This document shows positions 16,083 through 24,900 of a DNA stretch of 49,039 nt, piece by piece. Below the pieces are notes generated by a model, which saw only the letters and a program-made list of their open reading frames with translations, was not told the origin of the DNA and did no database searches. The DNA lies in contig CANRGN010000011.1 of assembly GCA_947630235.1 (NCBI GenBank), forward strand, positions 1-49,039. The letters are read 5' to 3'. Source of the stretch: an uncultured Clostridia bacterium (lineage in GTDB: Bacteria; Bacillota; Clostridia; TANB77; CAG-508). Both the position numbers and the translations under genes were made by a program. The first letter of the stretch is position 1; every line of letters begins with the position of its first letter.

Positions 16083-16277
16083 ATGGATATTGATTTACTC
16101 TTTAAAATTGCAGGAATAGGTATTGTAGTAGCAGTATTACACCAGATATTAAATAAGGCAGGCAGAGAAGATCAAGCAATGATGGTTACCTTGGCTGGTA
16201 TGGTAATAGTTTTAACTGTTGTTATTAGAGAAATAAGTGATTTATTTCAAACAGTAAGGACGGTGTTTAATTTGTGA
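16083..16277 (+). CDS. spoIIIAC: Stage III sporulation protein AC
   Basis: 64 residues with two membrane segments, beginning MDIDLLFKIAGIGIVVAVL and containing HQILNKAGREDQAMMVTLAG, hallmarks of SpoIIIAC. SD AAAGGGG before the ATG. Integral membrane part of the SpoIIIA complex. Its stop codon overlaps the GTG start of spoIIIAD. Confidence 0.95.
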   Translation: MDIDLLFKIAGIGIVVAVLHQILNKAGREDQAMMVTLAGMVIVLTVVIREISDLFQTVRTVFNL

Positions 16278-16666
16278 TTAATTTAGTAAAAATAATAGGA
16301 ATTGGTTTTATTACTTTAGTTATTACAATCATATTAAAAGAATATAAAAAGGATTTTGCTTTATATGTAATTTTAATAGGTTCACTTTTAATATTATATT
16401 TTTCGCTAGATATATTATTAGAAGTAATAAGTTTTTTAAAAGAATTATCTTCAAAAGCACAAATTGATAATAGTTTTATTTCTTTACTACTTAAAATAAC
16501 AGGAATATCTATTTTATCAGAATTTGCAATAAGTATTTGTAAAGATTGCGGAGAGTCATCTATTGCTAGTAAGATTGATTTAGGAGGAAAAATAATTGTT
16601 ATTTCATTATCAATTCCGGTAATAGGAAGTTCTTTAGAACAATTATTGGCTTTATTGCCTGTATAA
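16274..16666 (+). CDS. spoIIIAD: Stage III sporulation protein AD
   Basis: 130 residues starting at a GTG that overlaps the TGA of spoIIIAC (GTGA), implying coupled translation. Several membrane segments, with the typical CKDCGESSIASKIDLGGK region and a C-terminal IPVIGSSLEQLLALLP. Part of the SpoIIIA channel. Its 3' end overlaps the beginning of spoIIIAE by about 70 nt if the start proposed there is right. Confidence 0.94.
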   Translation: MINLVKIIGIGFITLVITIILKEYKKDFALYVILIGSLLILYFSLDILLEVISFLKELSSKAQIDNSFISLLLKITGISILSEFAISICKDCGESSIASKIDLGGKIIVISLSIPVIGSSLEQLLALLPV

Positions 16667-17751
16667 TTATTTTTAACCAAAATCTTTATGCAACAGAAGA
16701 AATAATAAAAGATCAAAAATCTAGTTTAGGTATAAATGATTTTATATCTAAGTCTCAAGAGTATACAAATGAGGTATTTGAAGATACAAACTTAAATAGT
16801 ATATTTGATTCTATGATAAAGGGACAAGTTGATAATTCTTTTATAAAAAATGGTATATTTAATACAATAAAAAATGAATTTTCTGAAAATATTTCTTTAA
16901 TGATAAAAATATTAATAGTTGTAATAATTCATACTATAGTAAAAAGTATAGCAGAGAATTTAGGAAATGATTCAACATCAAAAATTGTATATTTTTTACA
17001 ATATGTAATTATAGCTTCAATTATATTAGATAGTTTTGGATCAATTATTTCAATAACTAAAAATACAATAGGAGATGTTGTTGAATTTATGAAATTATTG
17101 ATTCCTTTGCTCATAACACTAATGCTTACAACAGGTGAATTTACTTTTGCAAATTTTGTACAACCTATTTTGTTGTTTATGATAAATTTTATTGGAGAAT
17201 TTATAGAAAAGCTTATAATACCTTTAGTAATGATTAGTATGACTTTATCAATAGTATCAAATTTTTCTAAAGAAATAACAGTAGATAAATTATCAAAATT
17301 TATAAAAAAATCTTCAATTTGGATTTTAGGAATTTTACTTACAATATTTGTTTCTACTCTTTCATTAGAGGGAACTCTTGGAAAATCGGTAGATAATTTA
17401 ACAGCTAAAACAGCAAAAGCAGTAGTTACTGATTTTATCCCAGTTTTTGGAAAAATTCTTGGAGATACTGCTGAAACTATAATAGGCTGTAGTAAGGTTT
17501 TAAAAAGTAGTGTTGGATTATTGGGGGTAATAGTAGTTCTAGGAATAGTAATTTTACCAATTATTAAAATAGCTGTATTATGGTTATCATTTAAACTTAC
17601 AGCTTGTTTATGTGAAATTGTTGCAGATGAAAAATTAGTAAAATTAATAGATCAAGTTTCTGAATGTTATCAAATTTTATTAGGTATTTTAGTAGGAGTT
17701 TCAGTAATGCTTATAATAGGAATTACTATAGTACTAAAATCCACAGCTTAA
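16596..17751 (+). CDS. spoIIIAE: Stage III sporulation protein AE; start probably reached through a CGG +1 shift
   Basis: The body is clear: a polytopic protein with an N-terminal signal peptide (NRKFFRTIIGFIACIIIF, cleavage after LYA). Yet its frame holds no ATG, GTG, TTG or CTG from the upstream stop at 16576 until ATG 16813, which would remove the signal peptide. A TTG at 16596 with perfect SD AGGAGG (16582-16587, 8-nt gap) opens another frame that meets CGG at 16617-16619; a +1 shift there enters the spoIIIAE frame and gives 384 residues, close to the family's ~400. The SD also encodes the LGG of spoIIIAD, so it may be coincidental. A conservative call would be 16813-17751 (312 residues). 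Confidence 0.8.
16617..16620 (+). other. Candidate CGG +1 frameshift site (spoIIIAE start)
   Basis: In the frame opened by TTG 16596 the eighth codon is CGG and the ninth is TAA. Skipping the C reads GGT AAT AGG and continues into the signal peptide. Weaker than the five other sites, because the region also encodes spoIIIAD. Confidence 0.45.
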
Positions 17752-17760
17752 AGGAGTTAT

Positions 17761-18216
17761 ATGATAAATTTTTTTCTAAAAAATGTTCAAAGTATAATAA
17801 TAGCAATAATTTTGGTAGTAATAATAGAAATGCTTCTTCCAAATGGAGCTAATAAAAAATATGTGAAAATTGTTTCTGGTATATATTTGATTATTACTAT
17901 TTTAAATCCTTTTTTTAAAATATTTAATAAGGATTTTGATGTAGATTTTGAAAATGAATTTGATAGTATAGAAACTTATAATTCTAATAGTATAGATTTA
18001 CAAAATTATTATATAAATAGTTTAAAAGAAACAATGAAGCTAGAGCTAGTAGAAGAGGGATATAGTATTCAAAGTATAGATATAATTTTAAGTTCTGATT
18101 ATTCAGAAATTATTAAAATTACTATAAAGGGAGCATTACCTCAAGATCAAAATTTAATTAAGGATTATATTTCAAAAAATTATAATGTTGAAACTGAAAA
18201 AATTTTATTTATGTAG
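17761..18216 (+). CDS. spoIIIAF: Stage III sporulation protein AF
   Basis: 151 residues. Two N-terminal membrane segments (9-27 and 35-52, with the family-typical LLPNGANKKYVKIVSGIYLI between) and a C-terminal soluble domain with a ring-building-motif-like fold (VEEGYSIQSIDIILSS, IKITIKGA). SD AAAGGAG. 9 nt after spoIIIAE. Sub-complex of the mother-cell/forespore channel. Confidence 0.93.
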   Translation: MINFFLKNVQSIIIAIILVVIIEMLLPNGANKKYVKIVSGIYLIITILNPFFKIFNKDFDVDFENEFDSIETYNSNSIDLQNYYINSLKETMKLELVEEGYSIQSIDIILSSDYSEIIKITIKGALPQDQNLIKDYISKNYNVETEKILFM

Positions 18217-18227
18217 GTGAAAGATAT

Positions 18228-18791
18228 ATGTTAAAAAATTTAAAAAATATTTTTAAAAATGAAAATAAAAAAACTGAAAATTTAATATTTTTTTTGATTG
18301 TTTTAGTAATAACTTTAATTTTAATAAATAGAATAATGGTAGAGGATGATAAAGAGCCAAAAGTAGAAAATAAAACAAATGGTTCAGAACTTGTAAAAGC
18401 CACAACTGATATAGAAACTAATTTAGAAGATAGATTAGAAAATATATTAGGAAAAATATCAGGTGTTGGCAATGTAGAAGTTATGATAACATATTCTGAA
18501 AGTGGAAGTATTTCTCCTCTTTATAATGAGACATCTAGTAATAGCAAAACACAAGAGGAGGTTGAAGCAGGAAATACAAAAACTACTGAAACTACTGAAA
18601 GCAAAAAAGAAATAATTGTAGATTCTGCTTCTCAACCTATTATTGGAAAATCTGCTAACCCTAAAATTGAAGGTGCGATAATTACTGCTCAAGGCGCAAA
18701 TAATTCTAAAGTAAAAGAAAATATTATTTTAGCTGTTGAAGCTGCAACTGGACTAGCTTCACATAAAATTCAAGTTTTTGGAATGGAATAA
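18228..18791 (+). CDS. spoIIIAG: Stage III sporulation protein AG
   Basis: 187 residues. One membrane segment (~20-37), then the ring-forming domain: LENILGKISGVGNVEVMITY, DSASQPIIG, GAIITAQGA, and a terminal VEAATGLASHKIQVFGM. In B. subtilis SpoIIIAG forms a large oligomeric ring in the intermembrane space. SD TAGGTGAAAG before the ATG; gap of 11 nt to spoIIIAF. Confidence 0.95.
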   Translation: MLKNLKNIFKNENKKTENLIFFLIVLVITLILINRIMVEDDKEPKVENKTNGSELVKATTDIETNLEDRLENILGKISGVGNVEVMITYSESGSISPLYNETSSNSKTQEEVEAGNTKTTETTESKKEIIVDSASQPIIGKSANPKIEGAIITAQGANNSKVKENIILAVEAATGLASHKIQVFGME

Positions 18792-18805
18792 TTTTGGAGG
18801 TATTT

Positions 18806-19375
18806 ATGAAAGGAAAAATTAAATCTTTAGCTTTAACTTTTATTGCCATTTTTCTTATAGGAATAGGCTTTTTTAATTTTAAAGTTGAAAAGGATAGTTT
18901 TGATATTGCATATGATAATAGTGAAAAAACTGGTGATGTTGAATTAGTAAGTTCTGAAGCTGTTGAAGAAGAGCAAAATAAGATTGATAACAATACTGTT
19001 ACAGAAGAAGAAACAGTTGCAGATAGTGACGACTATTTTTCAGCATCAAGAATTGAAAGAGATAAAAGATATTCACAAATGATAGAAACTTATCAAAATA
19101 TGGTAGATAGTAATCAAATATCTTCAGAACAGAAGAGTATTGCTATTCAAGAGATAACTAAAATAGAAAATCAAAAAAACGGAATTTTTGTTGCAGAAAA
19201 TCTTATTAAAAATAAAGGCTTTAATGATGTTGTTATATTTTTTAATGATGATTCTGTAAGTGTAGTTATAAAATCTAATGTTACTTTATTAAAAGAACAA
19301 GTAGCTCAAATTCAAAATATAATTTCAAGAGAATTAAATATAGAAATTGAGAATATAAATATATCAAATAGATAA
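18806..19375 (+). CDS. spoIIIAH: Stage III sporulation protein AH
   Basis: 189 residues from the ATG at 18806, with SD TTGGAGG at 18794-18800; the TTG at 18794 is part of that SD. N-terminal membrane anchor (~6-22), an acidic linker, a helical region (ASRIERDKRYSQMIETYQ) and the ring-building domain at the C-terminus (GFNDVVIFFNDDSVSVVIKS). SpoIIIAH pairs with forespore SpoIIQ across the septum. Last gene of the operon; no clear terminator follows. Confidence 0.94.
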   Translation: MKGKIKSLALTFIAIFLIGIGFFNFKVEKDSFDIAYDNSEKTGDVELVSSEAVEEEQNKIDNNTVTEEETVADSDDYFSASRIERDKRYSQMIETYQNMVDSNQISSEQKSIAIQEITKIENQKNGIFVAENLIKNKGFNDVVIFFNDDSVSVVIKSNVTLLKEQVAQIQNIISRELNIEIENINISNR

Positions 19376-19378
19376 TAG

Positions 19379-19420
19379 AAGGAGGATAGATGGTATAAAT
19401 TTTATATCATCTTAATTAAG
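19379..19420 (+). promoter_or_regulatory. SD with an abortive start and two palindromes before the transporter gene
   Basis: A perfect AAGGAGG (19379-19385) is followed by ATG GTA TAA, a two-codon ORF. The following bases form a near-palindrome (ATGGTATAA with TTATATCAT, 19390-19410) and a perfect CTTAATTAAG (19411-19420). The transporter's own TTG start at 19423 has no SD of its own. Possibly translational control or a repressor site. Confidence 0.4.
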
Positions 19421-19422
19421 TT

Positions 19423-20397
19423 TTGATATATTTAACTGGTATTTTAATTATAATGTTAATTTTTACAAATGCTATAACAGATGCTCCAAATGCAATTAGT
19501 ACAGTTGTAGGAACAAAAGTTTTATCATTTCGAAAAGCTGCATATTTAAGTGCGATTTTTAATTTTATAGGTATTATTTGTATGTGCTTCATAAATTTTT
19601 CGGTTGCTAAAAATATGGCCACTTTAATCAATTTTCAAAATGAAACTGATGGAATAATTTCAATTTTAGCTAGTATTTTAAGCACAGTTATTTTTTCTAT
19701 AATTGCATTAAAATATGGAATTCCTACTAGTGAAACACATAGTCTTATAGCTGGTTTAGCTGGTGCTAGTATTGCTTTAGGAAATTACAAAAGTATAAAT
19801 TTTAATGAGTGGGGAAAAATATTAATTGGTTTATTTTGGTCAATAGGATGTACATATTTAATTTGTAAGTTATTGAATATATTGTTTAGAGTTTTTTTAG
19901 AGAGAATAAGGAATTCTAAAATAAAAATATATCAAATTTTTTCATGTTTAGTATTATCTTTCATGCATGGAGCGCAGGATGGTTTAAAATTTATTGGGTT
20001 ATTTATTATTTATTTTGCAAGTATAAAAAATAGTATTGTACCAGAAAACTTATTTCCAATAGATTATATTTGGATAATTATATTAGTTTCAACTACTATG
20101 AGCATAGGAGTTGGATTTGGTGGAAGAAGTATAGTAGAAAATATAGGAAGTAATATTACAAAATTATCAAATATAGATGCTATAATAACAGATATAACAA
20201 CAGGAATAACTCTATTTTTAGCTAGTTTTTTTGGAATTCCAGTAAGTACATCACATTGTAAAACAATTTCCATAATAAGTATTGGAAAAAATATTAATGT
20301 AAAACAAGTACAAGAAATTTTAAAAGCTTGGATAATAACTTTTCCTGTATGTTTTTTTATAAGTTTTATAATTGTAAAAATTATAGTTTTATTATGA
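19423..20397 (+). CDS. PiT-family inorganic phosphate (or sulfate) permease
   Basis: 324 residues with about ten membrane segments and the duplicated PiT (PHO-4) architecture. First-half signature: TNAITDAPNAISTVVGTKVLSF, with GIPTSETHSLIAG; second half: SFMHGAQDGLKF, with GIPVSTSHCK. The aspartates expected in the GxNDxxN motifs are shifted to TDAPN and AQD, a noticeable variation, so substrate preference is uncertain. The TTG start is the first usable codon. It follows spoIIIAH by 47 nt on the same strand and could be read from the sporulation operon. Confidence 0.88.
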   Translation: MIYLTGILIIMLIFTNAITDAPNAISTVVGTKVLSFRKAAYLSAIFNFIGIICMCFINFSVAKNMATLINFQNETDGIISILASILSTVIFSIIALKYGIPTSETHSLIAGLAGASIALGNYKSINFNEWGKILIGLFWSIGCTYLICKLLNILFRVFLERIRNSKIKIYQIFSCLVLSFMHGAQDGLKFIGLFIIYFASIKNSIVPENLFPIDYIWIIILVSTTMSIGVGFGGRSIVENIGSNITKLSNIDAIITDITTGITLFLASFFGIPVSTSHCKTISIISIGKNINVKQVQEILKAWIITFPVCFFISFIIVKIIVLL

Positions 20398-20426
20398 TAA
20401 TAGTGAGTTTTTCATATGTTAGTTTG

Positions 20427-20468
20427 CTAAATCCAGCCTATCTACATAGAACATTTCTAATGAATAAA
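20427..20468 (-). repeat. Dispersed intergenic repeat, inverted copy
   Basis: Read on the minus strand, TTTATTCATTAGAAATGT followed by TGTAGATAGGCTGGAT matches the start of the repeats at 21319, 37486 and 40668. Between the PiT and BI-1 genes. Confidence 0.65.
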
Positions 20469-20528
20469 AAAATATTATATAAATTCTAAATATTATTCTT
20501 CAAAGCAAAAAATTAAATGTAAAAAATA

Positions 20529-20558
20529 TTGACTATAAATTATAAATAAATGTATAAT
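20529..20558 (+). promoter_or_regulatory. Promoter of the BI-1 gene
   Basis: TTGACT (20529-20534), an 18-bp spacer, and TG-TATAAT (20553-20558). It covers the ATG at 20550, so that ATG cannot be the start codon of this transcript. Confidence 0.8.
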
Positions 20559-20582
20559 AATATACTAAGAGAGGTGATTATT

Positions 20583-21251
20583 GTGGAAGATGAAGTTATT
20601 TATCAAAAAGCAGAATTAACTAGTGGAGTTCTAGGAAAAATGTTTTTTTGGATGTTTATGGGATTACTAGCTACAGGAATTATAGCATGGTATGCTTATT
20701 CATCTGGATTTGTTTTAAATTTAAATTTTACTTTATTAGCAATTTTAGAACTTGCTGTTGTTATAATATTTTCTTTGGCATTTAGAAAATTATCAGCCAC
20801 TGTTGTAACTTTTTTATATTTTGTTTATGCAATTATTAATGGATTTACAATGTCTGTAATTTTCTATGCATTTGAGTTAAAATCAATTGTAACATTATTT
20901 TTTGTAACAGCAGGAATGTTTGGTGTATTAGCATTTATTGGTGCTAATACTAACAGAGATCTTACAAGGTTTGGAAATATTTTAATTATTGGATTATTTG
21001 CAGGACTAATAATTTCTATAATTAATTTAATATTTAGAAATCCAATGATAGATACTATAGTAGATTGGGCAATATTGGCAATATTTTTAGGTATAACTAT
21101 TTATGATGTTAATAAAATAAAAAATCTTGATGAATACGGAATAATGGAGCCTGAAAAATTATATATTTATGGTGCTATGGAAGTATATTTAGATTTCATA
21201 AATATATTTATTAGATTGCTTTCTATATTTGGAAAAGCAAGAAATGATTAA
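20583..21251 (+). CDS. Bax inhibitor-1 / YetJ-like membrane protein
   Basis: 222 residues from the GTG at 20583 (SD GAGGTG 6 nt upstream). The upstream ATG at 20550 overlaps the promoter's -10 box and is rejected. Seven hydrophobic segments and family stretches such as MFMGLLATGIIAW, FYAFELKSI, GANTNRDLTRFGN and a C-terminal EVYLDFINIFIRLL. BI-1 proteins (TMBIM family) form pH-sensitive calcium leak channels; the B. subtilis member is YetJ. Monocistronic, ended by a strong terminator. Confidence 0.92.
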   Translation: MEDEVIYQKAELTSGVLGKMFFWMFMGLLATGIIAWYAYSSGFVLNLNFTLLAILELAVVIIFSLAFRKLSATVVTFLYFVYAIINGFTMSVIFYAFELKSIVTLFFVTAGMFGVLAFIGANTNRDLTRFGNILIIGLFAGLIISIINLIFRNPMIDTIVDWAILAIFLGITIYDVNKIKNLDEYGIMEPEKLYIYGAMEVYLDFINIFIRLLSIFGKARND

Positions 21252-21275
21252 ATTGAATTTTAAATAATAAGATTA

Positions 21276-21320
21276 AAGTCAAAGTATTAAATGTTTTATT
21301 TAATATTTTGGCTTTTTTTT
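21276..21320 (+). terminator. Rho-independent terminator of the BI-1 gene
   Basis: AAGTCAAAGTATTAAAT pairs with ATTTAATATTTTGGCTT (one G-U pair), followed by a run of T. Confidence 0.88.
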
Positions 21321-21430
21321 TATTTAGTAAGAAAGAGAGCTTAAGTAGATAGGCTTAAGTAAAAGCATTGCACACAATTTTTTCAAAATTGGCGCACGAA
21401 CAATTGCAATATATTTAAACTTTGAACTTA
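21319..21430 (+). repeat. Dispersed intergenic repeat, copy A
   Basis: About 110 bp that reappears at 40668-40786: shared blocks include GTAGATAGGCT, AAAAGCATTGCA, TTTTCAAAATTGGCGCACG and TGCAATATATTT. It sits directly after a terminator. The rest of 21252-21918 holds a promoter, a short ORF with an AC tract and a palindrome (listed separately); 21431-21590 shows nothing I can name. Confidence 0.8.
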
Positions 21431-21590
21431 TGAATTTTTAGTGCAATTTTAAAGTTATGTTACAAAAATATTACAAAAACACATGTAAATAACTATATTA
21501 ACATAATAAGTTAAAATGTAATAAAAAAATAATAAATAGCCAAAAAATATAAATCCGTAAGCCTATATAATTAAATTAAAATAAAAGACA

Positions 21591-21619
21591 TTTACAAACA
21601 AAATTTTTTATGATATAAT
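21591..21619 (+). promoter_or_regulatory. Promoter of the giant surface protein
   Basis: TTTACA (21591-21596), a 17-bp spacer and an extended TGA-TATAAT (21614-21619). Predicted start of transcription near 21626, leaving a ~290-nt 5' leader. Confidence 0.75.
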
Positions 21620-21733
21620 AAAAGAGTAAGAAAAGATTTTTTATGAAAATAGACAATATTTTACTTTATATATAACAAGTAAAATCAAAATTGCATAACA
21701 AAAGAAAAATATAGAAATACAAAGGAGAAAAAA

Positions 21734-21820
<87 letters not shown>

Positions 21821-21855
21821 CATTTAATGGACGAAAAAATTTAAAAAATTTAAGT

Positions 21856-21871
21856 TAGGCAATATTGTCTA
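21856..21871. promoter_or_regulatory. Palindrome before the giant gene SD
   Basis: TAGGCAATATTGTCTA is a 16-bp palindrome apart from one mismatched pair, 30 nt upstream of the SD AAAGGAGG (21903-21910). Either an operator-like site or a short RNA stem. Confidence 0.4.
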
Positions 21872-21918
21872 GCTTTATTTTCGTTGAAAAAATAAATTAT
21901 ACAAAGGAGGAAAGAAAA

Positions 21919-24900
21919 ATGAAAATTGTTAAAAAAAGAAAAATAATTATTTTTAGTTTTATATTAATAATTAGTATATTACTATTAAGTATTTGTACGC
22001 CAAAAATAATAAAACTAAAAAAATTTTATTCTAATCCAGAAAATTTACGTGCATTAAATTATCATGAATTAACAAAAGAAGATGAAAATGTTAATGATTG
22101 TAAATATGTAAAATTTAGTGCGTATTTTTTGAGAGATTTAAAGGATAATGGAAAGGCCAATAAATTATTAGGTACTTGTAAAAAAACAAATGAATCAGAC
22201 ATATTATACATGGATTTAAATGTTTTAACAAATGGTTATTTAAAAGATGCTGAAATAACTATTGAAGGAAAAAATTTCAATTATAGTATGAATATGTTGA
22301 AAGATGACTTATTAAAAGATAATTATATTTCAGATGATGTTAAAACAATAGAATTAAATCAAATAAATGCAGGAACTCAAAAGTTAATAGAAGGAAATAT
22401 AATATTTGATTTAGAAAATAATTATAAAAACTATAATGGAGAAAGCACAATAACTCTAACAGGAACTCATGTATCAGATGATGGAACAGAAACTAATATA
22501 AATAAGACTATAGAATTAGAAGTAGACTGGTATGGAGAATTGGAAACTGAATTATATACATATGGTGGAAATGTATATTATAATCGAGAAGATTCAAATA
22601 ATGATCAAATAAGTGATGAGAATTCAACTCCTGAAAATGCAGAAGAAAGTAATTCAGAAGAAGATTACACAGTATCAATCAATTTCAGTTTAGATGAGGT
22701 AAAGAAAGAGTTATTATTAAAAGAAAATATTGTTAAATTATCAATTCCAGAATTAAATGGACATAAAGCTAAGAGTGTAACATGTATAAATGATGGAATC
22801 GAGCAAGAGTATAATCAAGATAAAAAAGAATTAACAATAAATAATAAATGTATAGCAAGTGAAGAAGGAGTTATAGAAAAAGAATTACCTCATTCAAATA
22901 CATATACAGTAAATATTACATATCCTGCTGAAGCTTATAAAAATTTAAATGAAGATACTACAATAATAGTGGGAGTAGAAGGATATTATACTGCATATAA
23001 CAATACGAATGAAGAATTTTCAGATAAACAAAAATCAAACACAGCTACAGGAGAAATTAATATTATATTTAACGAAAAACAAGAAGAAGGATTTATATAT
23101 AATTTCAGTGTAAATTTAGTAGATAAAGTATACAATAGTAGAACTAATAATTTTATAATATCAAAACAAGGATTATTAGATGCATATGAACAAACTGAAA
23201 CAAGTTCAAATATAGATTATACAGTAGCTTGGAATGCATATAGAGGAACTCTTGAAAATGTAAGCTCTGTAATAATGAAAGAAACATATAAAGAATTAGA
23301 TGGAGATAAAAAAGAAGAAGCTGAAGCAAAAATATATGGAGATAGATTAAATAAAAATGTAATTCAAGATTATGTTAGCAACAAAGGAATATATTTTGAA
23401 GGATTCGAGCAAGCTCTAGGCCAAGATGGAAAAATAACGATATATAATAATGATACAAACGAAGAAATAAAATCATTTACAATTGAAGAATTAAAATCAT
23501 ATTCAAAAGATGCTCCATATGTATATGAAAATTCTATAAAACATATAAGAATTGAAACAACAGCATTAACAGCACAATCAACATTAACAGCATATAACAT
23601 AAAAGAATTAGATGTAGAAAAAATAAAAGCTGAATTTACAAAAGAAGAAATACAAGAAGTTCAACTTTTAACTACATATTTAACAGGAGTAGCAAACATA
23701 GAAGGTAAAGAAGCTTCAACTGTTGAAGATATGGATTCTGCTTATTTTCAAGGAAATAAATCTTATGCTGAAATAAGCATAGAAAATCCAAATTTATCAA
23801 TTCAAGAAACAACAAAAAATGAAAAAATATATATAAGAACAATTCAAGAACAAAATGGTGATAGTAAATGGAAAAATGGAGAATTCGTATTAGAGTTCCC
23901 AAAAGAAATAATTTCTATGAATTTAAACGAAATTACAGTTGATAATCAAAATGTAACTGTTTCAGCAGATGATTTATCTCAAAAAGATGGAAAATATATA
24001 TTGAAGATATTAACAGAAAATGAGAATCCGGAAACTTATACTATAACAGTTGATTGTGATTTAACAGCTGTTCCAAAAATTAATTTGGATAATAAACAAA
24101 TAATATTGTATGCATATAATGAAATTTGTAATGATTACTATGATTCAATTGAAGATATATTTGATGTAAATAACAATGGTGAAACAGAAGAACTAGTTGG
24201 AACTGATAACACAAATATAGAAATAATTACTCCATCAGAAATAATTACATATGAAACTGTTCAAAACTATAATGACAAAAATGATATAACAATTGCTCCA
24301 AATATAGCAGATATTGAAAATGAAGAAAAAACAGCAAGAATAAATATTGATGTAATAAATAATTATCCAAATATGATTGATGGATTGCAAATATTAGGAA
24401 AAGTGCCTTTTGAAGGAAATACACATATCATAAATGAGGGCGATATAGGATCTAAATTTACAGCAAATATGACTGATGAAGGTATAATACTTCCAAAAAA
24501 ATTGCAAGAAAAAGAGGTTAATATTTATTATTCAGATAAAGAAAATCCAACTAGAGATATAGAAGATACAACAAATAATTGGAAATTGACTGAAGATGTA
24601 GAAGATTTTAGCCAAATAAAAACATTTTTAATAATATTAAATGAGAAAATTGAAGTTGGAGAAAAATATGAATTTCATTATAAAGTAAAAATCCCAGAAA
24701 GTGTACAATATAACATTGTTTCATATAGTACTCATGCAATATATTACAATGTGGAAACAGAGCAAGGAATTATTGAAAATGCAACAGAACCAAATGAAGT
24801 AGGAATAAAATTAGCAAAAAAATATAATTTAAATGTAAAAACATTTATGAAGGACACAGATATAGAAGTTCCTACAGTAACATATTTATTGAAATATCAA

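Noticed and set aside
16813..17751. ATG 16813 as the true start of spoIIIAE
   Set aside because: The frame upstream encodes a clear signal peptide and ~55 residues of family-typical protein, which this start would lose.
20550..20582. ATG 20550 as start of the BI-1 protein
   Set aside because: It overlaps the -10 box; GTG 20583 has the SD.
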